A stretch of 14,855 nt of DNA from assembly GCA_035406685.1 (NCBI GenBank), contig DAONLM010000055.1, positions 1 to 14,855 on the forward strand, in the 5' to 3' direction. Shown piece by piece: positions 1 through 7,549 of this stretch; the first letter of the stretch is position 1; each line of letters starts with the position of its first letter. The position numbers were made by a program, and so were the translations under genes. The stretch comes from DAONLM01 sp035406685. GTDB taxonomy: Bacteria > Spirochaetota > GWE2-31-10 > MWDO01. A model generated the notes under the pieces. It was not told the DNA's origin, made no database searches, and was given only the letters and a program-made list of their open reading frames with translations.

Positions 1-88
1 CTATATATTAATCACAAAATTTTTAAGAAAATCCTTTACAAGATTTAAGAAAAAATTTAAAAAATTTTTACCTAAAAATAAAATCGCA
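1..88 (+). repeat. Dispersed ~80-bp repeat, copy A
   Basis: This copy runs from the window edge to the end of the 3' flank of the HDOD gene. It aligns almost without gaps to the copies at 11583-11665 and, inverted, at 14777-14855. Shared blocks are TAATCACAAAATTTTT, GAAAATCCTTTACAA, a poly-A/T middle and CCTAAAAATAAAATC at the right end. Read on the minus strand it begins GCGATTTTATTTTTAGG and ends GTGATTA, so it would lead into a gene lying left of the window, as copy B leads into the ribbon-helix-helix gene. Seen directly; its role is inferred. Confidence 0.85.
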
Positions 89-105
89 CCCTATTAACAA
101 AGGGT
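78..105 (-). terminator. Possible weak terminator after the HDOD gene
   Basis: On the minus strand, 28 bases past the HDOD stop codon, ACCCT (105-101) pairs with AGGGT (92-88) around an 8-base loop. It is followed by GCG and a T-rich stretch that is also the start of repeat copy A. The stem is only 5 bp, so this is a tentative call. Confidence 0.3.
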
Positions 106-132
106 ATAATTTAAGTAAAGAAAAATATTTAT

Positions 133-1623
133 TTAGAAACTATTTTTAGAAGTAAGAACATTTCTAATATAAATTTTAAGTTCAACAAGTTTTTCTTCTG
201 TAGAGATATTATAAGCCTCTAATATCTCTTTTTCAAAATCAAGTATTTCATCTTCACTATGAATATGTTTATGCATAACATGGGCAAGATATATTATCTT
301 ACAAACTTCTTTTACTTCATCTTCTGCACCTAAGGGATTATGATGATTTCTTATTACTTTTACAATATTCTCTGGGATTTCCCATTTTTCTGCCATCTTT
401 GCCCCTATTAATGCATGATTTGTTCCTTCGAGTAGATGTTCTAATATCTCGGTTCCTATACCTTTCTCTTTACAGATAGCCTGTATTTTTTCTGCTGCTT
501 GGGGATGCAAGTATTTTAATACAATTTTACCTATATCATGTAAGAGTCCACCAATGTAAGCAAGATCTCCGAGTTCATTTAGTTTAAATTTATCACATAA
601 AATAGAAGAGATTTGAGCGATCTCTGAGCTATGATCCCATAATTTTTGAAGTTCTGTATTATCATATTTTTTCTCAAGAGATCTTTTTACACCGCTACTT
701 TCTATAAGATATTTCAACCCTTTTACTCCAACTATTCCGACTGCAATCTCTATTTTTTCAATTTTATTTGTTCTTCTGTAGTGGGCTGAATTTGCCATTT
801 TTAGTAAATCCATTGTAAGAGCTGGATCTTTTTTAATAATTTGAGAAACTTCTTTAAGATCGACCTCTTTATGCATTAACATTTTGTTTAAGGTAAGAAT
901 ATGTTCTGGAAATTGTGGTATTGAATCTATCTCTTTTATTAATGCATCACTTATAATATCTGTCTCTTCCTGAGTTATAAGATTTACTGGCACAGCAATT
1001 CTAACATGAGTAAATTCCCTTTCTGTTGCAAGACCAAAATTTTTATCACTAATACCAATCTTTCTTAGCATCAATATTATTATTACAATCCCAAAGCCAG
1101 CCCCTTCGCTATCATCAAAGACAAGTTGCATAGCCTCATCTATTGAATTAAAAATTTTTGCCTTTTGAACCTTTTGATTTATTCTCTCTTTTTCTATTTC
1201 AAGGATTGGAGCATTATTTGTAATTATTATATTAAGATATTTATCTGTTATATGATAATAAACTTGAACAAAATAGTTATACTTTTCCTGTAAATCAAGA
1301 TAGTAATCAAGATTTGCCAAAGTCTTTTCTTTAAAAATTTTCATCCCTTTGTTATAATGCTCTATATTATTAATATCTAACTTTTGATCAAGGAAAAAGA
1401 CCCTTTTAGTATTTGCCTTTTTGGCATTATTTATAATTTCTCTTAAACAGTATCCTAAATAATCTCCAATTTTCTCTTTACCAAGATGCTTTAAAAAATA
1501 TTTTAAAACTTCTACATAGTAATCTTCATTTTCTTCTGGTATTTTGTAATCTTTAAAAACAACAGGCTTATTATTATTAATATAATATTTAATTTCTTTT
1601 TCACTTAGTTTTTGGAATCCCAT
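133..1623 (-). CDS. GHKL ATPase-like / HDOD domain fusion signalling protein
   Basis: A cytoplasmic signalling protein with two parts. The N-terminal ~210 residues resemble a histidine-kinase-type ATPase: an N box REIINNAKKAN (E62, N65, N66) and a G box EGAGFGIVI (173 onward). No phosphoacceptor region is apparent. Residues ~233-446 form an HDOD domain: SIPQFPEH entry, LWDHS (H331), GGLLHDIGK (H362-D363), NHALIGA (H403) and NHH (H427-H428). Most metal-ligand positions of the HD superfamily therefore appear present, but the late Asp seems replaced in LAHVMH. HDOD proteins are usually regulatory rather than proven hydrolases. An upstream in-frame ATG at 1635 has no ribosome binding site; GGAG at 1633-1630 sits 6 bases before the ATG at 1623, so I chose 1623 (496 residues). 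A TATAAT lies at 1658-1653. The target is unknown; the domain calls are firm, the function is not. Confidence 0.85.
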   Translation of the reverse strand: MGFQKLSEKEIKYYINNNKPVVFKDYKIPEENEDYYVEVLKYFLKHLGKEKIGDYLGYCLREIINNAKKANTKRVFFLDQKLDINNIEHYNKGMKIFKEKTLANLDYYLDLQEKYNYFVQVYYHITDKYLNIIITNNAPILEIEKERINQKVQKAKIFNSIDEAMQLVFDDSEGAGFGIVIIILMLRKIGISDKNFGLATEREFTHVRIAVPVNLITQEETDIISDALIKEIDSIPQFPEHILTLNKMLMHKEVDLKEVSQIIKKDPALTMDLLKMANSAHYRRTNKIEKIEIAVGIVGVKGLKYLIESSGVKRSLEKKYDNTELQKLWDHSSEIAQISSILCDKFKLNELGDLAYIGGLLHDIGKIVLKYLHPQAAEKIQAICKEKGIGTEILEHLLEGTNHALIGAKMAEKWEIPENIVKVIRNHHNPLGAEDEVKEVCKIIYLAHVMHKHIHSEDEILDFEKEILEAYNISTEEKLVELKIYIRNVLTSKNSF

Positions 1624-1699
1624 ATTTATCTCCATCTATATATTATTAAGAAATTATATTTATTTTTATTATAAAATAAAATTTTTAAAAAGTCCAAAA

Positions 1700-3325
1700 C
1701 TATTTTAATAATTTTTTTATGTTATCATAAAAATCTATTTGAAATTTTTCATTTTTTATAATTATTGCTTTATTTGTAGCTCCAATGTCATCATACATAT
1801 TAAGGATCTCTGTTATTTTAGTTACTGTATCAATATTTTTTGATAATGTCTCTCTTATTTTTTGCTTATTAAAATCTTTTTTAATAATATTAATCGCATA
1901 AGTTACTGGATTATAATACTCCTTATTTTGATTTTGTATATAAGAATTTTCAATTGTATTTGAGTCTAATAATTTTACTATATTCTCAATTTTTAAATTT
2001 ATCTCTCTCATCTCATTCTCAATGCTATTAACCTTCCATGGTGAAAGGAAAAAATTTAACAATTTACTAAAAAATGACATATTAGATTTTTTTGTTGTTA
2101 TATATTTAGCTATTATAGATCTCACTTCTATCTCTATTAAATATTCTAGTAAATTTAAGATAATATCCTCATATTCATTCTTTAAAGTTTTAAAATCTTC
2201 TTTTTTAAATAATTCAATTATTAATTTAATAAAAATTAAATCTTTTGAACTGATTATTTTCTCAATTATATCTGGAAAACGATTCTTATAAATAATATAA
2301 ACATCATCACTGTAATTATTCTCCTTTAAATTAAAATCAAAATTAATCTGTGGTATTATCATCTGTTTTATCTTTTTTCTTAAAAAATCTGTTTTATTTT
2401 GAGTTATAATTGTTAATTCTTTATTATTTTCGTAAATTAAAAAAGATTGATCGTCTTCTATTATAATTCTATAACTATTATTTTGAAAATTTTCCTCAAT
2501 GACATTACTTTTTTTTATACTCTTTATCTTGGCAAATATAAAATTATTGTTTTCTTTAAAAAAATTCTCTATATCTGTCTTTGATATATTTGAGTCTTCA
2601 ATTTGAAATGCCTCTTTAAATATAAGAGAAATCATATCAGTGTATAAAGGTATTTTACTATTTTCTTTATCCCAAAAGATTTCTTTTCCTTCGATTATAG
2701 AATATATAATATCATATTTTTTCTTTTTTGTCTGTGTAGTTTCAATAAATTTATCTTTTGCAAAAGTAACTATTTTTAAAAGATACTGTGTCCAGTCAGG
2801 AAATATTATTCTGGCAATATTATATAGATCAAGATTTATTTTTAAATTAGAAAAAGGAATTATTGTTTTAGATTTTTCTTCTATCTGTTTTACTAATTCT
2901 AATGGTTCTAAAATTTTACTACTTTTTTGATAATATTTAAAAAATAAAGCTGCATTTTGTTCATTTATTTCTTTTTTATATTTTTGTATGTTTTCTTTAT
3001 CTATTGGAATGTTTATTTTATATTTATCTTTATCCTGTTCTAAAATATTTTTTATGGATGTTAAATCTTCTTCTTTAATAACAAATACAAAATTAAAATC
3101 CAATTTTTCAATGTCTTTTATTTTAATTAGTACATCACAATAATCCAAAAGAGGCTTTAATAGTATTAAGAAAGACTTCTCTTTATGATATGAGATATAA
3201 CTTTTAAATAAGTTAGAAGTAAATATTATCTCTGTTGAAATCTGTCCTGTCTTTATGATAAATTCTTTGAAAATAATAGAATTGAAATCATTTCTTTTTA
3301 GAAGATCATCAATGTTTTTTATCAT
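1700..3325 (-). CDS. Uncharacterised 541-residue protein
   Basis: I do not recognise this protein. It is long, lysine-, isoleucine- and asparagine-rich, with no signal peptide and no clear membrane-spanning helix. The most hydrophobic stretch is an amphipathic segment, MSFFSKLLNFFLSPWK, at about 416-431. It is followed by a heptad-like helix (~433-455) that could form a coiled coil. Residues ~50-85 alternate hydrophobic strands with acidic turns. A cluster around DLYNIARIIFPDW (~166-178) has the aromatic and hydrophobic pattern of a folded core. The reading frame is open throughout with codon use like its neighbours, so it is very probably real. Its start lies 28 bases downstream of the DoxX-like gene's terminator, and no strong Shine-Dalgarno is visible (TAAGATGTAAA). 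It is followed by 64-76 bases before the HDOD gene. A link to either neighbour is only positional. Confidence 0.75.
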   Translation of the reverse strand: MIKNIDDLLKRNDFNSIIFKEFIIKTGQISTEIIFTSNLFKSYISYHKEKSFLILLKPLLDYCDVLIKIKDIEKLDFNFVFVIKEEDLTSIKNILEQDKDKYKINIPIDKENIQKYKKEINEQNAALFFKYYQKSSKILEPLELVKQIEEKSKTIIPFSNLKINLDLYNIARIIFPDWTQYLLKIVTFAKDKFIETTQTKKKKYDIIYSIIEGKEIFWDKENSKIPLYTDMISLIFKEAFQIEDSNISKTDIENFFKENNNFIFAKIKSIKKSNVIEENFQNNSYRIIIEDDQSFLIYENNKELTIITQNKTDFLRKKIKQMIIPQINFDFNLKENNYSDDVYIIYKNRFPDIIEKIISSKDLIFIKLIIELFKKEDFKTLKNEYEDIILNLLEYLIEIEVRSIIAKYITTKKSNMSFFSKLLNFFLSPWKVNSIENEMREINLKIENIVKLLDSNTIENSYIQNQNKEYYNPVTYAINIIKKDFNKQKIRETLSKNIDTVTKITEILNMYDDIGATNKAIIIKNEKFQIDFYDNIKKLLK

Positions 3326-3353
3326 TTTACATCTTAGATTTTATTTTTTAATA

Positions 3354-3387
3354 AAAATGGGATAAAGAGAAAACTTTATCCCATTTT
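3354..3387 (-). terminator. Rho-independent terminator of the DoxX-like gene
   Basis: A perfect 14-bp inverted repeat, AAAATGGGATAAAG (3354-3367) and CTTTATCCCATTTT (3374-3387), has a 6-base loop. It starts six bases after the DoxX-like stop codon. On the minus strand the second arm ends in TTTT and continues TATT, giving a short U tract. This is the best hairpin in the window, and it separates the DoxX-like gene from the 541-residue gene. Confidence 0.85.
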
Positions 3388-3393
3388 CTTAAA

Positions 3394-3813
3394 TTAATCA
3401 TCGTATCTTTGCATTACTACCCATATACTTGCAGCAATTGCCAATTCACAACTTAAATATAATAACCATATAACAAATGATGGGAAATTAAGATTACCTT
3501 TGTGAATAAAATTGATCCCCCAGATAAATCTTGTCAATACTGTTCTTGCAATCCAGCAGATAAAGACAATTAGGCTTCCAAAATAGATCGCCTTGTAATT
3601 GAAAGATAGAAATAGTCCCATTATTAAAAGAACCCCACATATAATTTCAATTACACCGAATACTACTTCTAATGAATTATAACCTTTTGACAGCTGAAAA
3701 AAAGCTCCTTTTCCTATGTCCGGGCTCACTCCAGCTATACCTAAAAATATAAAGAATAAACCTAAGGCAATTCTTAATATTTTTACAGCATATCCACCTT
3801 TTATTACACCCAT
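3394..3813 (-). CDS. DoxX-like small membrane protein
   Basis: A 139-residue integral membrane protein with about four hydrophobic helices: ~10-29 (LRIALGLFFIFLGIAGV), ~48-69, ~74-97 and ~111-134. The first helix and overall size fit the broad DoxX/DoxD-like superfamily, whose members are poorly characterised and are often linked to quinone or thiol redox. No catalytic residues can be pointed to. Charged and aromatic residues cluster in the third loop (WIARTVLTRFIWG). The start is well supported: AAGGAGG at about 3825-3819 lies a few bases before ATG 3813. It is probably monocistronic, because a strong terminator follows. Membrane localisation is clear; the family assignment is moderate and the function is unknown. 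Confidence 0.65.
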   Translation of the reverse strand: MGVIKGGYAVKILRIALGLFFIFLGIAGVSPDIGKGAFFQLSKGYNSLEVVFGVIEIICGVLLIMGLFLSFNYKAIYFGSLIVFICWIARTVLTRFIWGINFIHKGNLNFPSFVIWLLYLSCELAIAASIWVVMQRYDD

Positions 3814-3830
3814 TTAAACCTCCTTATAAA

Positions 3831-3839
3831 ATTATATCA
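3831..3839 (-). promoter_or_regulatory. Possible extended -10 promoter for the DoxX-like gene
   Basis: On the minus strand, TGATATAAT (3839-3831) matches an extended -10 (TG-n-TATAAT). No -35 is visible at 17 bases, where the sequence is poly-A. The predicted start would fall near the edge of the AAGGAGG ribosome binding site, giving a very short leader, which weakens the call. Confidence 0.35.
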
Positions 3840-3915
3840 TAGAATATATAATATTTTTTTTATTTTGAAAATATATTTTTTATAAAAAATAATTTTAAAA
3901 CTTAAAATTTTATTG

Positions 3916-3921
3916 TATAAT
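3916..3921 (+). promoter_or_regulatory. Possible -10 element for the permease-like pair
   Basis: TATAAT at 3916-3921, preceded by TTG, lies 47 bases upstream of ATG 3969 in the divergent gap 3814-3968. The -35 region (TTTTAA) is poor. Just downstream a small inverted repeat, TTAAG-AGG-CTTAA (3928-3940), could be an operator or a leader hairpin. The rest of the gap is poly-A/T. Confidence 0.35.
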
Positions 3922-3968
3922 TAAATATTAAGAGGCTTAACTCCGTAAATTTAATACAGGAATTCAGG

Positions 3969-5129
3969 ATGAAGGACTTTTTAAAATTCATAATTAGATT
4001 TATAATTTTATTAATAATAATATTTTCTATAATTTTTTTATTTCTATTTTTATTTAATATGATACCTATTTTTAAAATTCCAAAGAATGAGATAGACTTA
4101 AAAGAATTTAGCAAAGATGTTTTTTTCCCAGTATTTTTTAATTCTCTTTTTCATTCTTTTATAATTGCTATTTTTATAAATAGCTTTGCATTTCTGAGAA
4201 AACAGAAAAAATTAAAGATACTATCATTCTTTTTTCCGATTATATTTAGCGGCATTATTATATTTATTGTTTTATTTTTTGTAAAATTGGATAGTAAAAA
4301 ATTAAATTTAACTAAAATAAATGATTTAAGATTATTCTTTACCCCAAATTCATTGTTTAATTATGAGCCAATTATAAAACAGAAATTCAGTGAGTATGAT
4401 TTTGAGAAAAACATTATTGATAAGATAGTTGAAAAAAAAGATAAAGATTTTGTGTCAAGATTGTACTATAAAGATTTAAATAGTGGTGATTATATATTAA
4501 GAAAAAAGTTAAATCCAAAAGATTCTGATAGAATAAGATCAATTTTATACTCAATTGGTTTTTTTGAGCCAGTTATGATCTATTTTCTGGGAAAAGATGC
4601 CATAAAGAAAAATTTTATTCAGAAATTGGTCTTGATAGATAAAGATGGAATTAGTTTTTATAATGATATAAAAGCAGAATTTATTGAGGATAGGTTTTTT
4701 TTGATTTTTCCAGATAAAAGATTTGAATTTTATAAAGATAGTTTTAGAGAGTATAATGTTTATGAATCTTTTGTTTCATTTTTATTTGAAAAAGTAGGTA
4801 GAATTTCTTATATCTTTACTGAGAATAAAAATAATATTATAAATACAGTTTTATTTATAGGGCTAATATTTTTAATTCAATCTTTTGTCTCTTTAATTGG
4901 GTTTAAGGAGTATAGATTTATCTCTTTTATGATTAATTTTACCTTTCTATTTTTACTTCTTGTATATGGGTATGATATAATGATTTTTTCTACAAATTTA
5001 TTTAAGATATTTGTTTCTAATATGAATATTATTCATATTATTAATATAGGAATATTAATTGTAACTGGTGTAATTATTAATATGCTTAACTTTTTATTTT
5101 TTAAAAGTGGGATATGGGAGTCTAATTAA
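3969..5129 (+). CDS. LptF/LptG-like permease, 386 residues (divergent)
   Basis: An integral membrane protein with three N-terminal helices (~6-33, 58-76, 86-106), a soluble region of about 180 residues and three C-terminal helices (~288-312, 318-340, 354-378). This topology and length match LptF/LptG (YjgP/YjgQ), the permeases that pass lipopolysaccharide from the inner membrane to the Lpt bridge, with the soluble part in the periplasm. The soluble part begins with a 59-residue module (143-201) shared with the next gene. A strand-rich segment follows (~216-258: LVLIDKDGISFYNDIKAEF), which could be the remnant of the Lpt beta-jellyroll. Sequence similarity to classical LptF/G is faint, so the assignment rests on topology, size and the neighbour. 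CAGGA at 3957-3961 precedes the start. The stop codon is directly followed by the next ATG, so the two are co-translated. Alternative: an unrelated six-helix envelope protein. Confidence 0.5.
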   Translation: MKDFLKFIIRFIILLIIIFSIIFLFLFLFNMIPIFKIPKNEIDLKEFSKDVFFPVFFNSLFHSFIIAIFINSFAFLRKQKKLKILSFFFPIIFSGIIIFIVLFFVKLDSKKLNLTKINDLRLFFTPNSLFNYEPIIKQKFSEYDFEKNIIDKIVEKKDKDFVSRLYYKDLNSGDYILRKKLNPKDSDRIRSILYSIGFFEPVMIYFLGKDAIKKNFIQKLVLIDKDGISFYNDIKAEFIEDRFFLIFPDKRFEFYKDSFREYNVYESFVSFLFEKVGRISYIFTENKNNIINTVLFIGLIFLIQSFVSLIGFKEYRFISFMINFTFLFLLLVYGYDIMIFSTNLFKIFVSNMNIIHIINIGILIVTGVIINMLNFLFFKSGIWESN

Positions 5130-7334
5130 ATGGCATTATCAGAAAATTTAAAGTCTATTTATAGAAAAACATATATTACATTTTTTATTTTTGTTTTAAT
5201 TGCTTTTATTATATCTCTTGCTATATCTTATTTTTCCTATTCCCATGTTGAATATCATATGATTTTTTTTAACAAGTATTTTATAGACAATACACTTTTA
5301 ATTTTTCTTAAAAATTTGCTTTTTTTGACTCTTGTGTTTATTGTATTCTGTTATTCCCTTATAATAGGTAGAGAGGATACTATTACAAAAGATGGATCAA
5401 AAATTCATTTTTATCAGATAATATCAAGAGGTTTATATATAATAATAGTTCTTACAGTACTGTATATTTTTTCAACAGAGATAATTATTCCTTCTCTTGA
5501 AAATGATCTCGAGGCTTTAAGGAATTCTACATTGAGGGCAAAATTTTCTCTTGAAAGTGCAAGGGAATCTGAAAAAATGGGGGATTTTATAGAGAGTCTC
5601 TCTTATTATAATGAATATCTGACAATTGTCCCAAATGATTGGAATATAATAGAAAAGACAAGAGAATTAAAAAATAAAATTAATTTACCAAAAAAGATAG
5701 ATAGTTATGATTTTGAAAACCTTATATTAAAAAATATTAAAGATTCTGCGGATTATGATTTTGTAAAGAATTCTTATATTCTTTATTCATATAAAGGCTA
5801 TTATACTATATTACCAAATCTTTCAAGTGAGGATAAATCAAAAATATGGCAGATAATATATAAGACTGGATATTTTAAGATAAAAAAAGAACAGAATACT
5901 GAAAATAGAGAAACAATTGAAGGATATGAAAAAGAGGATACATCGATTTCTGTGAATATTACAGACTATTCGCAACTTGCGGACATATATTTTGATAAAA
6001 AAGACTATATGAGTGCATGGTTTTATTATCAACATATGGCAGAGGCTGATAGAGATAAAAGAAAATATGCTCTTGAGAGAATAGGATTAATAAAAAAGGC
6101 TTTAAGATTTCAGAGATCAGATCTCTCTGATAAACAATTTGAAGAATTTTTAACAGATAGTGATAAAGAGGTAAAAAAGATTTATTACTTAAAGACAAAG
6201 GCTTCTGAACATTTTGAAAAGGGTGAGTACCAAAAGGCATATTTTTATTATACAGATATTCTTTATATAAACAGAAATTTAAGAGATGCAATTCAGGGTA
6301 AAAATCTTTGTTATGAAAAATTGAAAAAGAATGCAGTTGAATTCTCTGAAATAATGAAGGCGAAAAAATTTCCAGGTAAAAAAAATTTCCTATTTTTCTC
6401 GGATAGTAATACTCTTGTTTATATAGATTATATTGTAAAAAAATATGATAATGAGTCTTTGAGAAATACCTATTATTTATATAATGTGAAGATTATTACT
6501 TTTGATAATTCTTTTAAGAATATAAAGACAATATTTGCAAAATATGGTCAGGCAAAATCTCTCAATACCTATACACTTTATTGTTATGATATTTCTAATA
6601 GAGATAATGAATTTTATCCTATTTTATATGAAAATAATGTCTCAAAAGGGGAGATTAAAAAGGAATATATTTTTAGATTTCCTGTTGATATAAATACACT
6701 TTATAATTTTTCTTATAATTATTCAAAAACATTTAATTTTTCTCTATTAAGGTTATTTTTATTAAATAATTTAGGTGCAAATGTCTTAAATATTGTAAAT
6801 GAGTTTGATATAAATGAATTTGAGAATGTAATTTTACCAAAAATTAAGAATAAAAAGGAAAAGGAATTTGTTTTAACTCTTTATAAATTAGAGCCTTTTA
6901 CTAAAAAGTACTATATCAATGAAGATATTACAGAAGAACAAAAAAGTAAATTATATAAAATATTTTCAAATATAGGAATAAAAAAAGAGAATTTATCCAT
7001 AGGGTTTAATCTTAATTTTATAAAAACTGCTATTGCAGATAAAATTTCAAGATTCTTTATGTTTTTCTATATGAGTCTATTTATTATGACATTATCATGG
7101 AGATTAAGATCTAATTTTTTTGGTAGTATAAAGAAGATATATTTACCATTTTTAATTTTAATACCATTTTTTATCTTTTTCTTACTCGAAATCATATATA
7201 CTTTAAACACTTTATTGTGTTCAATAATGGCTATATCTCTAAATTTTGAGATGTTATTGCTCTTTTCTATTTGTTTTAATCTTTTACTTACTATTATTGC
7301 GACGATTTTTATCTCTGCGAACTATGTAGAATGA
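5130..7334 (+). CDS. LptF/LptG-like permease with periplasmic TPR insertion, 734 residues
   Basis: Three N-terminal helices (~14-36, 53-79, 100-119) end in EIIIPSLENDLEAL, which resembles the post-TM3 'P' segment of LptF/LptG. Residues ~425-490 (YIDYI...YNVKIITFD...IKTIFAKYGQ...YTLYCYDI) have the strand pattern of the Lpt periplasmic jellyroll, including the 'A-K-Y' step. Three C-terminal helices follow (~638-655, 671-692, 704-730), with WRLRS after the first, similar to the family. Classical members have ~360 residues. The excess here is TPR-like helix pairs at ~138-170, 280-310 and 354-386, plus two copies of a 59-residue module (193-251 and 562-620). By topology the TPRs would be periplasmic. 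GGGAG at 5116-5120 lies inside the end of the preceding gene. A terminator follows. Presumed role: lipid or glycolipid export with the preceding protein; the substrate is unknown. Confidence 0.6.
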   Translation: MALSENLKSIYRKTYITFFIFVLIAFIISLAISYFSYSHVEYHMIFFNKYFIDNTLLIFLKNLLFLTLVFIVFCYSLIIGREDTITKDGSKIHFYQIISRGLYIIIVLTVLYIFSTEIIIPSLENDLEALRNSTLRAKFSLESARESEKMGDFIESLSYYNEYLTIVPNDWNIIEKTRELKNKINLPKKIDSYDFENLILKNIKDSADYDFVKNSYILYSYKGYYTILPNLSSEDKSKIWQIIYKTGYFKIKKEQNTENRETIEGYEKEDTSISVNITDYSQLADIYFDKKDYMSAWFYYQHMAEADRDKRKYALERIGLIKKALRFQRSDLSDKQFEEFLTDSDKEVKKIYYLKTKASEHFEKGEYQKAYFYYTDILYINRNLRDAIQGKNLCYEKLKKNAVEFSEIMKAKKFPGKKNFLFFSDSNTLVYIDYIVKKYDNESLRNTYYLYNVKIITFDNSFKNIKTIFAKYGQAKSLNTYTLYCYDISNRDNEFYPILYENNVSKGEIKKEYIFRFPVDINTLYNFSYNYSKTFNFSLLRLFLLNNLGANVLNIVNEFDINEFENVILPKIKNKKEKEFVLTLYKLEPFTKKYYINEDITEEQKSKLYKIFSNIGIKKENLSIGFNLNFIKTAIADKISRFFMFFYMSLFIMTLSWRLRSNFFGSIKKIYLPFLILIPFFIFFLLEIIYTLNTLLCSIMAISLNFEMLLLFSICFNLLLTIIATIFISANYVE

Positions 7335-7381
7335 GTAAAATTTTAAATAAAATTATTGATAGAAAGTATAGTTTTAAGTTT

Positions 7382-7420
7382 TAATAATAAGTAGAAATTC
7401 TGGCTTATTATTATTTTTTT
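7382..7420 (+). terminator. Rho-independent terminator of the permease-like pair
   Basis: A perfect 10-bp stem, TAATAATAAG (7382-7391) with CTTATTATTA (7404-7413), has a 12-base loop and is followed by a run of T (7414-7420). It lies 47 bases past the stop codon. The stem is AT-rich, but the shape and the T tract are typical. Confidence 0.75.
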
Positions 7421-7434
7421 TCAGTAACCAAAAA

Positions 7435-7453
7435 TTTTACCTAAAAATAAAAT
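7435..7453 (+). repeat. Solitary core of the dispersed repeat (copy D)
   Basis: TTTTACCTAAAAATAAAAT is identical over 19 bases to the right end of repeat copy A (67-83), in the same orientation. The rest of the ~80-bp repeat is absent. It sits between the terminator and the cheR promoter. Confidence 0.7.
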
Positions 7454-7487
7454 TGTATTTCTCATTCAATTGCTATATTAAAAATTT

Positions 7488-7516
7488 TTGACAACCTTGA
7501 TAATTTTAAGTATAAA
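7488..7516 (+). promoter_or_regulatory. Sigma-70-type promoter of cheR-cheA
   Basis: TTGACA (7488-7493), a 17-base spacer and TATAAA (7511-7516): a perfect -35 and a 5/6 -10. The predicted start is near 7523, leaving a leader of about 27 bases with AAAGGA (7538-7543) before ATG 7550. This suggests housekeeping rather than flagellar-sigma control. Confidence 0.8.
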
Positions 7517-7549
7517 TAAGAATAAAATATTATTAAAAAAGGATTTCGT

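Noticed and set aside
35..64. Promoter inside the repeat, TTTACA-17-TAAAAA, in all three full copies
   Set aside because: The -10 is a poor match, and A-rich sequence produces such hexamers easily; it also points away from the ribbon-helix-helix gene.
1624..1635. HDOD gene starting four codons earlier
   Set aside because: The GGAG within these codons is best placed as the ribosome binding site for ATG 1623; nothing suitable precedes ATG 1635.
3337..3357. Another core of the dispersed repeat (GATTTTATTTTTTAATAAAAAT)
   Set aside because: It has an extra T and lacks the conserved AGG; the similarity is mostly T runs next to a terminator.
5838..6291. Open frames on the minus strand inside the 734-residue gene, and similar ones inside the 541-residue, cheA and rsmD genes
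   Set aside because: They are antisense to well-supported genes, have no ribosome binding sites and no domain-like composition; AT-rich DNA gives such frames by chance.
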